DNA from: Hyphomicrobiales bacterium
Lineage (GTDB): Bacteria; Pseudomonadota; Alphaproteobacteria; Rhizobiales; Xanthobacteraceae
DNA length: 64,000 bases
Assembly (NCBI GenBank): GCA_016713235.1
Contig: JADJPN010000003.1
Location: 62,001 to 126,000, forward strand
Reading direction: 5' to 3'
Shown here: piece by piece, positions 10,928-20,107 of the stretch
Position numbering within the stretch: position 1 is the first letter of the stretch
Layout: each line of letters starts with the position of its first letter
Made by a program: the position numbers and the translations under genes
The notes under the pieces: model-generated
Seen by the model: only the letters and a program-made list of their open reading frames with translations
The model's database searches: none
Told to the model about the DNA's origin: nothing

Positions 10928-11982
10928 GCGGCCGCCTTTGCCTGCGCGCGCGCCAGCGCATCGGCAATGATACGCGCGGTATCGCTCCAGCGCGGGAGCT
11001 GCTTCGCATATTCCCACGCGGCATCCGCGCGCTTCGAAATTTCCGCGGGCGATGTCAGCAGCCTGCGCAGCGTCAGCGCGAGCTCGCCGAAATTGCCGGG
11101 CGTGACAAACACGCCGGCATCCCTCGGCACGGTTTCAACGAGTGCGCCGCCTGAGCCCGCAACGACCGGTAGCCCGCGCGCCAGCGCTTCGGTAAAGGCC
11201 ATGCCGTAGCCTTCGAAATGCGAAGGCAAAACGAAGAGAGACGCGCTCGCGTACTCCTGCTCGAGTCCGGCATCATCGAGCGGGCCGAGCAATTTCGAGC
11301 GCTCCGCGATCTTGCCGGCGGCAATTTCCCGCTCAAGCGCTTGCATCGCAACCGCATCGCGGTCGGTGCTGCCCGCAATCCGCCATTCCCAATCGAGGTC
11401 GCGGATTTTGGAAAGCGCTTTCGCGAGCGTGTCGTGGCCTTTGCGTCGTGTAATCGCGCCGACCGAGAGCAGCCGCATTGGCTTTGCGTCACCTTTCGCG
11501 CGGGTGGAGGGTTCGGTGCCGGGCTCCGCAACCGTGAGATCGGACGCTGCAACATTGAATTCGCGTGCGAGCAGTTCAGCCGTCGAACGGCTGGTCGCGA
11601 TGGTCGCGACGGAACGTGAGAGCGCCTCGCGCTCGGTGCGGTGCAGATAGTCGATGCGGTCGGTCGAGAGCCCAGTCTCGAATGCAAGCGGATGATGACA
11701 AAGCGCAACCAGCCGCGCCTTCAACGAAGTAAGCGTTGAGAGCGGCATTGCGCCGAGCGCTAATCCGTCGATCATCACCAGCGCATCGGCAGGAATTTTG
11801 GATAATGTGTCCGCGGTTTCCGCGAGCGCCGTCTCGGAAGGCGAGGGAAATTCGCCGGACAAAGGCAGATACTGCACGCGCCAGCCAAGCGCCGGCAATT
11901 CCTCGATCACCCGCTTGTCGTAACGATAGCCGCCGGTCGGGGTATTCAGCTCACCCGGAATGGCGAAGATGACTTCGCGCAT
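10924..11982 (-). CDS. GT4 family glycosyltransferase (pterin-cluster operon)
   Basis: A 352-residue GT-B fold glycosyltransferase. The C-terminal half carries the GT4 features: RLLSVGAITRRKGHD near 168, then LPSHFEGYGMAFTEALARGLPVV near 250 with the E-x7-E nucleotide-sugar motif. The N-terminal half has the open IPGELNTPTGGYRYD loop. There is no signal peptide or membrane helix, so it is cytoplasmic. It starts five bases after the PTPS-like gene and overlaps the methyltransferase by four. GT4 members include the alpha-glucosyltransferases that decorate biopterin in cyanobacteria; with a PTPS-like neighbour this makes a pterin or related acceptor a reasonable guess, though unproven. Confidence 0.85.
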   Translation of the reverse strand: MREVIFAIPGELNTPTGGYRYDKRVIEELPALGWRVQYLPLSGEFPSPSETALAETADTLSKIPADALVMIDGLALGAMPLSTLTSLKARLVALCHHPLAFETGLSTDRIDYLHRTEREALSRSVATIATSRSTAELLAREFNVAASDLTVAEPGTEPSTRAKGDAKPMRLLSVGAITRRKGHDTLAKALSKIRDLDWEWRIAGSTDRDAVAMQALEREIAAGKIAERSKLLGPLDDAGLEQEYASASLFVLPSHFEGYGMAFTEALARGLPVVAGSGGALVETVPRDAGVFVTPGNFGELALTLRRLLTSPAEISKRADAAWEYAKQLPRWSDTARIIADALARAQAKAAA

Positions 11983-11987
11983 GAAGT

Positions 11988-12386
11988 TCAGACCGCCGCC
12001 TCGTACCAGCCGCGTGCGACATGCGACTCATGCATGGTCACTTTGATCTTGGAAATGCCGTCGCTATCGGCGCCCAGCTTTCCGGCTTTCAACGCGGCTT
12101 TCATCTGTTCGAAGACATAGCGCGCGAGAAATTCGGTCGTGGTCTGCTTACCCTTGAACTCCGGAACTTCATCGAGGTTGCGGTAGTTGATATGCGCGAG
12201 CGTTGCCTTCAATGCGTCGCTCGCCGCGCCGATGTCGACCACGACTTCGTTGGGCCCGAGCGTCTCGCGGAAGAACGCGACGTCGCAGACGAAGGTCGCG
12301 CCGTGCACGCGCTGCGCGGGGCCGAAGAATTCGCCCTTGAAGGAATGGGCGATCATGATGTGGTCGCGGACTTCGAGGCCGTACAT
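11988..12386 (-). CDS. 6-pyruvoyl-tetrahydropterin synthase/QueD-like protein with altered zinc site
   Basis: A 132-residue T-fold protein of the PTPS/6-carboxytetrahydropterin synthase family. The first zinc His is present (IAHSF, H14). The usual HGH pair reads HGA (H28, A30), and the catalytic Cys before it is absent (QRVHG instead of CxxLHGH). The C-terminal HESHVARGWYE keeps the His/Glu region that holds the pterin. It therefore belongs to a divergent branch and may not do the textbook reaction on dihydroneopterin triphosphate. The ATG at 12386 is preferred because the open frame upstream runs into the MDR gene. It sits between MDR and GT4 genes with gaps of 25 and 5 bases. Confidence 0.8.
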   Translation of the reverse strand: MYGLEVRDHIMIAHSFKGEFFGPAQRVHGATFVCDVAFFRETLGPNEVVVDIGAASDALKATLAHINYRNLDEVPEFKGKQTTTEFLARYVFEQMKAALKAGKLGADSDGISKIKVTMHESHVARGWYEAAV

Positions 12387-12411
12387 AGCAAAGCTATCCT
12401 TATTAAGAAGA

Positions 12412-13404
12412 TCAGTAGCGGACGAGCGCACCTAAGCCGGGCGCTTTCGGCGACAACAGGCGCGACAATTGCTGCGGAAGTTCGGCAAAGGGCACTTCCT
12501 CGCCGAGTAATGCATCCAGCCGGTCGTCGGCCAGCATGCCGATCGCGGATTCCAGCCGCCGCCGGGTGGTCCAGCGCTTGGCGCGGGATGCACAGACATT
12601 GCCGACCTGGCTTGAGATCAGCCGCAACCGCCGGGAATGGAAGGAGTCGCCCAGCGGCACGTTTACCAATCCGGTGCCGAACCAGCTTGCTTCGACGATG
12701 GTGCCTTCAACGCCTGCGAGCTGCAGCGCGAGCGTAAGGCCGGCGGCCGAGGCGGTCGTGTGAATGACAAGGTCGGCGTCGCCCGGCACCTGGTCCGGAT
12801 GGGAGAATTTGACGCCGAGCTTTCCGGCAATCTGCGCCCGGGAGGCTTCGATATCGACCAAGGTCACGTCGGCTCCAGGCAGGCGGCTGGCGAGTGCCGC
12901 GACCAGCATGCCGACAATGCCGCCGCCGACGATGACGATTCGGTCGGCCGGCTGTGCGGCGCCGTCCCAGAGGATGTTCAGCGCGGTTTCCATGTTGGCG
13001 GCGAGGGTCGCGCGGCGTGCCGGCACGTTTTCGGGAATGATGAACGCTCGTTCAGCCTGAACGACGAAACGGTCCTGATGCGGATAGAGCACGAAGACGT
13101 GCTTGCCCTTCAGTTCGGAAGGACCGTCTTTGACCAGCCCGACGGCGGAATAGCCGTACTTAACGGGGAAGGGGAATTCGCCTTCCTGCGCCGGGGCTTT
13201 CATTCGGCCCCATTCCATCTCCGGCACTTTGCCTTCGAAGATCAGCCGTTCCGTGCCGCGGCTGAGCCCGGAGTAAAGCGTGCGGATGAGCAGGCCGTTC
13301 GCTCCAAGATCACCGATTGTTGCAGGACGTAACTCTGCTTTGCCCGGCGCTACATACCAGAGTGCCTGGGCGTCATTGTTCTTAGGTTTAACGGTTGAGT
13401 TCAC
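12412..13404 (-). CDS. MDR-family (zinc-type alcohol) dehydrogenase, BchC-like
   Basis: A 330-residue medium-chain dehydrogenase/reductase. The N-terminal GroES-like domain contains SGLSRGTERL near 45, where catalytic-zinc enzymes have a Cys. The NAD(P)-binding Rossmann domain has GGGIVGMLVA near 160 followed by the acidic strand end VTLVDIE. The missing Cys/His zinc ligands and the SRGTER motif resemble bacteriochlorophyllide-dehydrogenase (BchC)-like proteins more than classical alcohol dehydrogenases. It is the first gene of the four-gene operon, and its promoter must lie in the 118-base divergent gap shared with opgH. The substrate is unknown. Confidence 0.8.
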   Translation of the reverse strand: MNSTVKPKNNDAQALWYVAPGKAELRPATIGDLGANGLLIRTLYSGLSRGTERLIFEGKVPEMEWGRMKAPAQEGEFPFPVKYGYSAVGLVKDGPSELKGKHVFVLYPHQDRFVVQAERAFIIPENVPARRATLAANMETALNILWDGAAQPADRIVIVGGGIVGMLVAALASRLPGADVTLVDIEASRAQIAGKLGVKFSHPDQVPGDADLVIHTTASAAGLTLALQLAGVEGTIVEASWFGTGLVNVPLGDSFHSRRLRLISSQVGNVCASRAKRWTTRRRLESAIGMLADDRLDALLGEEVPFAELPQQLSRLLSPKAPGLGALVRY

Positions 13405-13522
13405 GTCGAAGGCCTTAGCAAATATTTTGGAACGCGCTAGGAATTAGCGAGTTTTCGCCACGGATTTGTACCGGTTGTCGAGAAGGCGCTAACGCGCAAG
13501 CTAGGGGACGGCTTTACCAAAC

Positions 13523-15346
13523 ATGTCAATCGAAACCACTTCCGCTGAGGCCAAAACGGCCCTCGGCGTCACTAGCAATGCGGCCGATATCTTGACCGGC
13601 GAAACCACGCCGACCGGGACCCAGTCGGTTCGGGTCATCACGCGCCGCCGGATTATCTTTGCGGTACTGGCCGTTTCCACCATGCTCGGCATGGCGGCTT
13701 GGCTCATTCAGATTCTGGCTCATGATGGCTTCGGCCTTCTCGATCTGCTGCTCCTTGCCTGCTTCCTGACCTATGTGCCGTGGATCGCGATCGGCTTCTG
13801 GAATTCCGCGATCGGCTTCTTCTTCATGAATCTCGTGAAGAACCCAGTTGCGAAAATCACGCCGGTGGTTCTGAAGGCTCACGACAACGATCCGATATTC
13901 GTGCGCTCCGCGATTACGATGACCGTGCGCAACGAAGATCCGGCCCGCGCTTTTGCGCGGCTGCGCGTCATCAAGAAGAGTATGGACAAGACCGGCCAGA
14001 CCGATCACTTCGATTTCTTTGTGCTCTCGGATACGAACCGTGATGACGTCGCGGCGCTTGAGCAAGCAGCCGCCGACGAATGGAATAAAGAGTTCCCGGG
14101 CGTTTCGAAGCTCTATTATCGCCGCCGCGACAACAATGTCGGCTATAAAGCCGGCAACATCCGCGACTTCTGCGAGCGCTGGGGCAAGAACTACGAGCTC
14201 ATGATCCCGCTCGACGCGGATTCGATCATGACCGGTGAAACCATCGTGAAAATGGTTCGCATTCATCAAGCGAACCCGCGCCTCGGTATTCTCCAGAGCC
14301 TCATCGTCGGTATGCCGAGTTCGAGCTTCTTCGCGCGCGTCTATCAATTCGGCATGCGTCACGGCTTACGCGCCTACATCTCGGGTTACGCTTGGTGGCA
14401 TGCGGACTGCGGCCTGTTCTGGGGTCACAACACGACGATCCGCATTCAGCCGTTCTACGATTACTGCAAGCTGCCGCTTCTTCCCGGCAAGCCGCCGTTC
14501 GGCGGACACATCCTCTCGCACGATCATATCGAAGCGATGATGATGCGCCGTGCCGGATTCGAAGTGCGGGTCATTCCGGAAGAGGTTGGTTCGTATGAAG
14601 AGACTCCGCCGACGCTGCTCGACTTCGAAGCACGCGACGTGCGTTGGGCGAACGGCAACCTGCAATACACGAAGTTGCTCGACATGCCCGGCTTGCAGCC
14701 GGTCAGCTAGGTTCAGCTCCTGATGGCGATTCAGATGTTCGTCGGGCAGGGCGCAGTTGTGCTGTTTGCAATCCTTGCCGCGCTGGCAATCGCAATTGCG
14801 CCGTCCTCTTCGGGAGCGACTTTCCCGGTCTGGTCTGCGTTCGGCTTCTACGCGCTCTTTATATTCCTGTTCATTGCCCCGCGCATATTCGGTGTGCTCG
14901 ATGCTTTATGGAATTCGGCCGCGCGCTATGGCGGTTCTGTACGGCTGATCCTCGCGGGTGCGATCGATATGGTGTTCACCTTCGTGCACGCGCCTTTGCA
15001 GATGTTCGCTGCGTCATACTTCATGGTCGCGGCACTCTTCGGCCGCAAGACAAAGTGGGACGGCCAGCAGCGCGACGGCTATCGCGTACCCTGGAAGGCG
15101 GCGGCGAAAACATTCCTGCCGCACACGGTGCTCGGTATCGGTCTTCTTCTCTTCGTGCTTCTCGTCTCGGCGAAATCCGCGATCTGGTTCGTGCCATTCG
15201 TTTTTGGCCTGATCGTCGTGATTCCGTTCGCGGTCTATACGTCGGACACGAGACTTGGCGCATGGGCGGAGCGCAACAAGCTTTGTGCGATGCCGGAAGA
15301 GTTCGATATGCCCGAAGAAATTCGCGCCGTGCAGGCGTCGGGTTAG
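13523..15346 (+). pseudogene. opgH: glucans biosynthesis glucosyltransferase, interrupted by TAG
   Basis: Inner-membrane synthase of osmoregulated periplasmic glucans (OpgH/MdoH), about 607 codons. Two N-terminal membrane helices are followed by a GT2 catalytic domain with DADS near residue 230 and the RxxRW-type site RDVRWANGN near 370, then several C-terminal helices. A TAG at 14708-14710 interrupts the frame between LQPVS and QLLMAIQMF, and the protein resumes in the same frame. Homologues read S-R-F-Q-L here; an extra T before AGG and a missing C in TTCC would restore exactly that, so two compensating indels explain the stop better than a true nonsense mutation. There is no opgG next to it. 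Confidence 0.8.
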
Positions 15347-15350
15347 CAGC

Positions 15351-16128
15351 ATGTTCGCTTGGCTTACGACGGGGCGAGCGATTCTTCGCTCGCTCCGCAT
15401 TTATTACGGCGACCGCGGCCACGGTAGAAGAATGGACGCGATGTATTCGCGTTTTCTCAAGGCAGGCGATCTTGCCTTCGATATTGGCTCGCACGTTGGC
15501 GACCGCGCCGGGATCTTTTCTTCGTCTCGGCACGAAAGTAATCGCGCTGGAACCGCAACCGGCGCTCGGGTCTGTCTTGAAGATCGTTTACGGACGCAAT
15601 CCGAAGTTTGAGTTGGTGCGCGCTGCGGTCGGTGGCCGCGAGGGCGAGATCGAATTGAAGCTGAATACGCGCAACCCCACCGTCGCGACCGCCTCCGACG
15701 ATTTTATCAAATCCGCGGACGCGGCCCTCGGCTGGGAGGGGCAGCGGTGGGACAGCAAGATCAAGGTTCCGATGACGACGCTGGACTTGCTGATCGCGCG
15801 CTACGGCAAGCCGGCATTCGTGAAGATCGACGTCGAGGGATTCGAGGACGAGGTACTGTCCGGTTTGTCGCAGCCGCTACCGGCGCTCTCGATCGAATTC
15901 ACCACGATTCAGCGTCACGTTGCATTGCAAGCGATCAAGCGTCTGGCAGCGATGGCGCCGTATCGTTTTAACGCCGCGCTCGGCGAGAGCCAGGTCTTCG
16001 CTCACCCGCGGGCGCTTTCCGCTGACGAAATCTGCCGCTGGATCGCGGAACTGCCCATCGAGGCGAACTCCGGCGACGTCTATGCGAGCCTGAATGACGC
16101 AGCCTTGGCGGCCAATCCTTCAAGCTGA
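15351..16128 (+). pseudogene. FkbM family methyltransferase, one frameshift
   Basis: A SAM-dependent methyltransferase of the FkbM family, about 258 codons. It opens MFAWLTTGRAILRSL at 15351, four bases past the opgH stop. Motif I FDIGSHVGDRAG is followed by VIALEPQP, TLDLL, then FVKIDVEGFE (the hallmark DVEG segment) and the C-terminal half. The frame slips in a GGG at 15510-15512; with one G fewer it reads RAGSFLRLGTK and continues to 16128. FkbM enzymes O-methylate sugars and lipids. Being next to opgH, it could modify a glycan, but that is inference only. Probably a working gene with a homopolymer error. Confidence 0.78.
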
Positions 16129-16220
16129 TCCCGCAAAAGGGCATGGGGCGCCTCCGGCCCACGGCCTATTCTGCAACAAAGAAAAAGAGGATTGCGCCGC
16201 GTTTGCGGCACGGAGGAAAC

Positions 16221-16925
16221 ATGGCCGACGTCATTCCTTACACCCGCGAAGAAAAGGGCGCGCAGCCGCCTTCGCTTTATCTTCCGTACAAGTCGACCGA
16301 GTTTCGCGCGCCGAAGCAGCCGCTCGTCATTCTCCCGCACACGCTTTCCGAAGTGACCGGTCCGGTATACGGCCACGGCCGCGTGCTGCCGATCGACGCC
16401 GATCTAACCAAGCAGCACGCCGGCGAGCCGTTGGGCGAGCGCATTATTGTCAGCGGCAGAGTTCTCGATGAGAACGGCCGCCCGGTGCCGAATACGCTGG
16501 TTGAAGTCTGGCAGTGCAATGCGGCCGGCCGCTATATCCACGCACGCGACCAGCATCCGGCGCCGCTCGACCCGAATTTCTCCGGTGCGGGCCGCATCGT
16601 CACGGACGCCGAAGGCAATTACAAATTCACGACGATCAAGCCTGGTGCCTATCCCTGGCGCAATCACCCGAATGCGTGGCGCCCGGCACACATTCATTTC
16701 TCCATGTTCGGCCCGAGCTTCATCAATCGTCTTGTGACGCAGATGTATTTTCCGGGCGACCCGCTGTTCGCGTTCGACCCGATCTATCAGGGCATCCCGG
16801 ACGTGAAGGCGCGCGAGCGCATGGTGAGCCGCTTCGACATGGACACGACGATTCCGGAGTGGGCGCTTGGTTATAAGTTCGACATCGTCCTGCGCGGTCG
16901 CGACGCGACGCCGATGGAGGATTGA
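16221..16925 (+). CDS. pcaH: protocatechuate 3,4-dioxygenase beta subunit
   Basis: A 234-residue beta chain of the intradiol dioxygenase that opens protocatechuate to beta-carboxy-cis,cis-muconate in the beta-ketoadipate pathway. The iron ligands are visible: the Tyr of GRYIHARDQH, the Tyr of GAYPWRNHPNAW, and the two His of RPAHIHFSMFG. ATG 16221 is chosen for its strong GGAGG seven bases upstream; the frame stays open for 26 codons before that. pcaG follows after three bases, so the alpha/beta complex is made from one message. The other pca genes are not in the window. Confidence 0.95.
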   Translation: MADVIPYTREEKGAQPPSLYLPYKSTEFRAPKQPLVILPHTLSEVTGPVYGHGRVLPIDADLTKQHAGEPLGERIIVSGRVLDENGRPVPNTLVEVWQCNAAGRYIHARDQHPAPLDPNFSGAGRIVTDAEGNYKFTTIKPGAYPWRNHPNAWRPAHIHFSMFGPSFINRLVTQMYFPGDPLFAFDPIYQGIPDVKARERMVSRFDMDTTIPEWALGYKFDIVLRGRDATPMED

Positions 16926-16928
16926 TCA

Positions 16929-17501
16929 GTGAGTAAGAAGCGCCTTGGCCAAACCCCGTCGCAGACGGTCGGTCCGTTCTTTCATTTCGGTCTGCCTTAT
17001 GAAGGCGACAGCAATCTCATTGTCGGCGACGTGCAGGGACAACGCATCGTCGTAGAAGGCAAAGTCACGGATGGCGCGGGCGAGCCCGTGCCGGACGTGA
17101 TGATCGAAATCTGGCAGGCCAACGCCGCCGGCAAATATGATCATCCCGAAGACACGCAGGATAAGCCGGTCGATGAAGGTTTTCACGGCTTCGGCCGCTG
17201 CGCGACCGACAACGACGGCATATTCCGCTTCAACACGGTGAAGCCTGGCGCGGTACCGGGTCCGGGAAATTCTCTCCAGGCGCCGCACCTTGTCACGTTC
17301 GTGTTCGGCCGGGGCATGTTGAAACAACTGCTCACCCGCATCTATTTCGAGGACGAAGCGCACAACGCAAACGATCCCGTGCTTGCTCTGGTGCCGGACG
17401 AGCGGCGCGGAACATTGATCGCGCGCAAAATCAGTCCTTCGACTTATGCCCTGAACATCGTTTTGCAGGGCGCGGGCGAAACGGTCTTCTTCGACTACTG
17501 A
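16929..17501 (+). CDS. pcaG: protocatechuate 3,4-dioxygenase alpha subunit
   Basis: A 190-residue alpha chain, starting at GTG 16929 and opening with the typical LGQTPSQTVGPFFHFGL. The intradiol fold is kept (VPDVMIEIWQANAAGKYDHP, TVKPGAVPGPG, APHLVTFVFGRGMLKQL), but it lacks the His pair that binds iron in PcaH, as expected for the non-catalytic-iron subunit that helps build the active site. It ends in ETVFFDY, followed immediately by a terminator hairpin, so pcaHG is a two-gene transcript. Confidence 0.95.
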   Translation: MSKKRLGQTPSQTVGPFFHFGLPYEGDSNLIVGDVQGQRIVVEGKVTDGAGEPVPDVMIEIWQANAAGKYDHPEDTQDKPVDEGFHGFGRCATDNDGIFRFNTVKPGAVPGPGNSLQAPHLVTFVFGRGMLKQLLTRIYFEDEAHNANDPVLALVPDERRGTLIARKISPSTYALNIVLQGAGETVFFDY

Positions 17502-17503
17502 TC

Positions 17504-17524
17504 CGAGTGGGCACGGCCCACTCG
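17504..17524 (+). terminator. terminator after pcaHG
   Basis: Nine-base arms CGAGTGGGC (17504-17512) and GCCCACTCG (17516-17524) with a three-base loop ACG, followed by the T-rich AATCTTCTTC. It starts three bases after the pcaG stop. Confidence 0.8.
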
Positions 17525-17868
17525 AATCTTCTTCAATCTCTTTCTCCCAAATTTTCTTTTTCGCATGCCCGCGATCGGAGCCGGCGGGACTTTGCTGCTC
17601 TGAGCATGCAATGCGCCAGGTTCGATAGAGAATTCATATCAATCGGTCGTATGTCGCGGTGGATTTTCTCGTCCGTTGCGCAAAAATGCAGCAGTTCGCA
17701 AGCAGGAAAGAAAATAGATGCTGCGCTGCAAGATAAATGAAAGCTTGCGACCGTCTTGCGGGTTTTGCAAAATCGTTTGAGCGCCAATCATGCGCTTCGA
17801 TGGAACGCGGCGAAGACCGCGCCTCGGTTGCTCGTGACGGGTAACCGATCTCAGGGAGGACTAACTCT
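17525..17868. other. intergenic region upstream of the TRAP genes
   Basis: About 340 bases without a convincing gene, more A/T-rich than its surroundings. It must hold the promoter of dctP. A clear Shine-Dalgarno (GGGAGGA, about 17854-17860) precedes the ATG at 17869. I see no riboswitch fold or regulator box that I would name. Confidence 0.5.
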
Positions 17869-19004
17869 ATGCCGACCAAAAATGGTTCGGGCGCGCCTGT
17901 ATCTGGCCGCCGGAAATTCTTGAAGACTGCCGGTCTTACTGGCGCCGCTGCGGTCGCAACGATTGCGATGCCGCAGGTGTCGCGCGCGCAGACGCAGACC
18001 TGGAAGTATCAGTCGACCTGGCCTTCGAAGGACATCTTCCATGAGTTCGCCGTCGATTACGCGAACGTGGTCAACAGTCTCTCGGGCGGCCGACTGAAGC
18101 TTGACGTTCTTGCTGCCGGCGCTGTTGTTCCGGCGTTCCAGATGGCCGACGCGGTTCACTCCGGCGTTCTCGATGCCGGTCACGGCGTTTCCGGTTACTG
18201 GTACGGCAAGCACAAGGCTTACTCGCTGTTCGGCACGCCGCCTTCGTTCGGTTGGGATGCCGCAGAGCTTCCTTGGCTGGTTCTACAATGGTGGTGGCGA
18301 AGCGCTCTACAAGGAACTCGTCAACAACATCCTGAAGCTGAATCTCACCGGCTATCTCTACTTCCCGATGCCGACGCAGCCGCTCGGCTGGTTCAAGAAG
18401 GAAGTGAAGTCCGCCGACGAGTTCAAGGGCCTGAAGTACCGCACGATCGGTCTCTCGGCCGAAATGTTCAAGGAAATGGGCGCAGCCGTGACCATCATGG
18501 CCGGCGGCGACATCGTTCCGGGTCTCGATCGCGGCTTGCTCGATGCGGCGGAATTCAACAACCCGTCGTCCGACATCCTGCTTGGCTTCCCGGACGTTGC
18601 GAAGTTCTACATGATGGGCAGCCATCATCAGCAGATGGAAGCCTTCGAAGTGATCTTCAACAAGGCGAAGGTCGATGCGTTGCCGAAGGAGCTGCAGGAT
18701 ATGCTCCGCTATGCCTCGCACGCTTCGTCGTCGGAGCAGATCTGCAAGGCTTACGATCGCTACTCGAAGGATCTTGAAGAGATCAAGAAGCGTGGCGTGA
18801 ACGTCGTGAAGACTTCGCAGCCCGTGCTCGACGCGCAGATCACGGCCTGGCAGAAGGTCATTGCCGAGCAGGTCGAAGGAGCCATTCTTCGCGAAGGTCA
18901 TCGAGTCGCAGAAGGCCTGGAACAAGCGCGTGTTCGCTTACACCAGCGTCAACAACCTCGACTCGCAGGCGCTCGCCGCGGGCCACAAGACGCTCATCGG
19001 CTAA
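17869..19004 (+). pseudogene. dctP: TRAP transporter substrate-binding protein, two frameshifts
   Basis: Periplasmic solute receptor of a TRAP system (COG4663, mannitol/chloroaromatic type), about 378 codons. The N-terminus is a Tat signal (GRRKFLKTAG then a hydrophobic core, cleavage near SRAQ). The mature part shows TWPSKDIFHEFAVDYA, the carboxylate-binding region FKGLKYRTIGLSAEMF (the family's conserved Arg), and PGLDRGLLDAAEFNNP. The frame slips near 18270 (one base too many before LGWFYNGGGE) and near 18871. After the second slip the true C-terminus SKEPFFAKVIESQKAW...HKTLIG ends at TAA 19002-19004. A strong hairpin terminator follows before dctQ, which would favour receptor over permease expression. 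Likely functional in the cell. Confidence 0.85.
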
Positions 19005-19022
19005 TCGCTGCATGAAAAAACG

Positions 19023-19053
19023 GAACCCGCGCGGATTATTTCCGCGCGGGTTC
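19023..19053 (+). terminator. hairpin terminator between dctP and dctQ
   Basis: A perfect 13-base stem, GAACCCGCGCGGA (19023-19035) with TCCGCGCGGGTTC (19041-19053), loop TTATT, followed by TTCTTCTATG. A stem this strong between receptor and permease genes is a common way to make receptor in excess; some read-through is assumed. Confidence 0.75.
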
Positions 19054-19168
19054 TTCTATGGGCGAGCGTGACGTAAAAACCGCATAACAATTTCGCTCAT
19101 GCAACTTTCGCGCAAACTGCTATGACGGGGACATCCGTAGACTTACGGATGAGCTGAGGGAGGCTGCA

Positions 19169-20107
19169 ATGAAAAATCTGCCAATGATTCTTGGCATCAT
19201 CGGCGGTGCATTTGGCTTGTGGGCCGGCTTCACCTACTACGGCGCCGATTACGCGGCAGCCTTCTCGTCGTTCAAGGCGTTCTTTCACGTCACCGGCACA
19301 CTGGTGCCGATCCTGGCAATTATTGGCGCGCTGCTGTCGCCCAAAAAACCTTCGCTCGGTGCAGTACTGATGATCGGCGCCGCGCTTGCGATGCTGCCGA
19401 TCTTCGGTCTCAAGTGGCTTACGGTGTTGGCCGTGGCGTTCTGCGCCGGCGGTGGTATTGCCGCGACAATTCAAACCGACTCCAGTCACGAAGAAGGCCT
19501 TCACATTGTCGATCAGATCAGCACAGTCGTCGGCAAAACCGCTGGCTGGTGTATTCTGGTTCTGACTTTTGTCACCTGCTACGAAGTCTTCATGCGCTAT
19601 GTGTTCGGCGCACCGACCACGTGGGCGTTCGACGCGAGCTACATGCTTTACGGTGCGCTCTTCATGTTGGCTGGTGCCTACGCACTTTCGCGCAACAGTC
19701 ATGTGCGCGGAGACTTCATCTATCGTTCATGGCCGGTTCGCCGTCAGGCCGGAATGGATCTCACGCTTTACATTCTTTTTTTTTCCCCGGCATTCTCGCG
19801 CTGATCTATTCGGGCTTCGGCTTCGCCGGAAATGGCCTGGATGATGAAGGAGCGCTCTTCTGCAAGCCCGAGCGGACCGCCGGTCTATCATTTCAAAACG
19901 CTGATCCCCGTCACCGGCGCGCTGATGTTGCTGCAAGGCATCGTCGAATTCATGCGCTGTATCATTGCCTTTCGCGACGGCAAGTGGCCGCAGCGTCTGC
20001 ACGACGTGCAGGAGCTAGACCAGCAAATGCTGCAAAAGGCGGAGCAGGGCGAATACCAGACCATCAAGGACCTTGAAGAACTAGGCCAGCGTAAGGGAGC
20101 AGTCTGA
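19169..20107 (+). pseudogene. dctQ: TRAP transporter small permease (DctQ) with extra N-terminal membrane domain, two frameshifts
   Basis: Small permease of the TRAP system, about 312 codons. Residues 1-110 form four short hydrophobic segments not part of ordinary DctQ. The DctQ domain begins at IVDQISTVVGKTAGW and keeps the signature YEVFMRYVFGAPTTWAFDASY. The frame breaks in a T9 run (19786-19794), where ten T would give the expected LYILFFFPGILALIYSG, and at GG 19828-19829, where one G fewer gives FAEMAWMMKERSS. The C-terminus is in frame to TGA 20105-20107, overlapping the dctM ATG by one base. Both breaks are in homopolymers, so sequence error is likely. SD GGGAGG precedes ATG 19169. Confidence 0.8.

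Noticed and set aside
14708..14710. Read-through or recoded TAG (for example pyrrolysine) in opgH
   Set aside because: No suppressor machinery is known in these bacteria, and the surrounding bases fit two compensating indels that restore the conserved S-R-F-Q-L.
19786..19794. Programmed frameshift on the T9 run of dctQ
   Set aside because: Many unrelated genes in the window show similar one-base breaks, and a second slip follows 35 bases later in dctQ. A homopolymer miscount is simpler.
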